64,000 nt of DNA from Rapana venosa (Eukaryota > Mollusca > Gastropoda > Neogastropoda > Muricidae). Within the stretch, counting starts at the first letter, position 1. Each line of letters begins with the position of its first letter. The notes beneath the pieces are model-generated. The model was not told the origin of the DNA and searched no databases. It worked only from the letters and a program-made list of their open reading frames with translations. Made by a program: the position numbers and the translations under genes. The stretch is from positions 24,818,232-24,882,231 of the forward strand of contig CM054165.1 of NCBI GenBank assembly GCA_028751875.1, given 5' to 3'. Shown in pieces: positions 62,766 to 64,000 of the stretch.

Positions 62766-63462
62766 TGAGGGATAATACTAAATATATAATACTCACAGAT
62801 AACACGATCAACAACACCAACACTTTTAATTATACTCATACAAATTGAATGTCATGATAATAAAAAAAAAGTACAATACCTATACACTCACACAATAAAG
62901 AGGGGGGAAACCTCAATAAAGTCATAAAATGAATATCTAAACATTGTAAGTAATAGAGACAATTTTTTTTCTCAGGATAATGAATAAGTACTCATGTGCT
63001 TTTTACATCCAGTCCTCGCCCGTAGGGTCACATGTTAATAATGAACTCAGTACTCATACTTTCAAACAGTAGAAGCAAAAGGGAAAAACTTTAAAAAAAG
63101 AAAAGGAGAGAAAAACGAAAACAAACAACCCAGACAAACAAGAAACAAAATAAACCCCAGAACCCCCCCCCAAAAAAAAAAAAAAAAAACCAAACAAAAA
63201 AAAACCCCATCCCAACCAACCAAAACAAACAGAAAACAAAGAAACAACAACAAAACAAAAAAAACCAAAAAAACAACAACAACAACAACACCGTCCAACC
63301 CCCCCCCCCCCCACACAACACACACATACACCAAAACAAAAACAAACAAACAGACAAAAAAAACCCAAATCAATCAACAAACAACGAAACAACAACTACA
63401 GCAATAACAACAGCAATAACAACAGGAGAGAGAGAAGAGAGGAGAGAGAAGAGGAAAGAGAT

Positions 63463-63493
<31 letters not shown>

Positions 63494-63736
63494 GAGAGAG
63501 TGGAGAGAGAGAGAGAGTAAACCAAACTTATAGATCATAAAATTGAACACCTTCATATTGCAGAATAGTACACATAGTTGTTACACGTAATAATAAGATA
63601 CTGAAATGACATTTACTTGAGCTCAAGTACAGTCAACAAGCCCAAAATAATATTGAAAACAGAACGTATGAAAAAGCCCTTATTAGAAGACACAACAACT
63701 ATAGAAGGAGAGAAGAGAGAGAGAGAGGGGAGAGAT

Positions 63737-63768
<32 letters not shown>

Positions 63769-63816
63769 TAGAGGAGAGAGAGAGAAGAGAGAGGAGAAGA
63801 GAGAGAGTGTTGTGTG

Positions 63817-63871
<55 letters not shown>

Positions 63872-64000
63872 GTGTGTGTGTGTGTGTGTGTTTCAGAGAT
63901 TGTACTAAATATATGATTGTCAAAACAGTACACGATCCTTCACACTTAGTTTGATTACTCATACAATTTTATGCCCTGATAATCAAATAAATTCAATCCC
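61731..64000. repeat. Long-period tandem duplication (about 1.2 kb), open at the window end
   Basis: The order SINE-B short module, GCCCGTAGGG, CTCACAGTAGAAAC, poly-C and A/C-rich tract, then a microsatellite, then ACAGTACACGATC and ATTATACTC at 61731-62460 recurs at 62963-64000, with an intermediate partial unit at 62460-62960. Poly-C/A tracts lie at 61870-62060 and 63160-63330, GT at 62575-62770 and 63808-63892, and GA at 63424-63515 and 63706-63808. No gene is visible. Gly/Phe/Cys-rich minus-strand ORFs are artefacts of the low-complexity DNA. Confidence 0.7.

Overview
This is intron-rich, repeat-dominated animal nuclear DNA, most likely from a mollusc and probably a gastropod. The phylum call is an inference. 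It rests on the calpain-5-type gene, the mixture of tRNA-derived SINEs, non-LTR retrotransposons carrying 2A peptides (a combination reported from molluscs and other invertebrates), piggyBac relics, and very abundant CA/GT, GA/TC and minisatellite DNA. No bacterial operon, CRISPR array or virus was found.

The only host gene I can support is a calpain-5 (CAPN5/TRA-3 type) gene on the minus strand. It runs from a start codon at 41841 to a C2-domain exon ending at 2708 and continues off the low-coordinate end. I placed nine coding exons by homology, and eight of the nine junctions between consecutive placed exons have GT/AG borders and matching phase, or need only the stated split codon. They are numbered 1-3 and 5-10 because one exon is missing: exon 3 ends after two bases of a codon while exon 5 starts in phase 0, so the domain-IIb segment that normally carries the FTGGV motif is absent from the 7.3 kb between them.

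Layout. 1-2700: piggyBac relic and SINE pieces. 2.7-20 kb: calpain exons 10 to 5, separated by SINEs, a 5'-truncated RNase-H LINE with perfect target-site duplications, and tandem arrays that begin at or within a few bases of splice sites. 20-28 kb: SINEs, a 71-bp minisatellite interrupted by a TTAA-flanked piggyBac-type MITE, then exons 3 and 2. 28-41.7 kb: intron 1 of the coding region, with tandem repeats, an L2/CR1-like LINE, and two copies of a LINE (LINE-A) whose ORF1 carries a 2A peptide. 41.7-44.3 kb: exon 1 and a possible promoter. 44-51 kb: a second RNase-H LINE, a LINE-A ORF1 split by a nested 200-bp LINE insertion, a tRNA/5S-rRNA chimeric SINE and a TIR MITE. 51-57 kb: a second piggyBac relic whose 3' coding end has been amplified into a 79-bp satellite of about 50 copies. 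57-64 kb: LINE relics, microsatellites, a fold-back element and a long-period tandem duplication running off the end.

The most interesting signals are: LINE-A copies that carry 2A peptides and are bordered by (TC)n arrays in the same orientation; minisatellites seeded from functional sequence (the piggyBac tail and a calpain splice donor); a SINE joining a tRNA head to a 5S rRNA 3' half; and precise insertion histories readable from TSDs and empty sites. Coordinates of repeats are by eye and may be off by several bases. Names SINE-A, SINE-B, LINE-A and so on are local labels.
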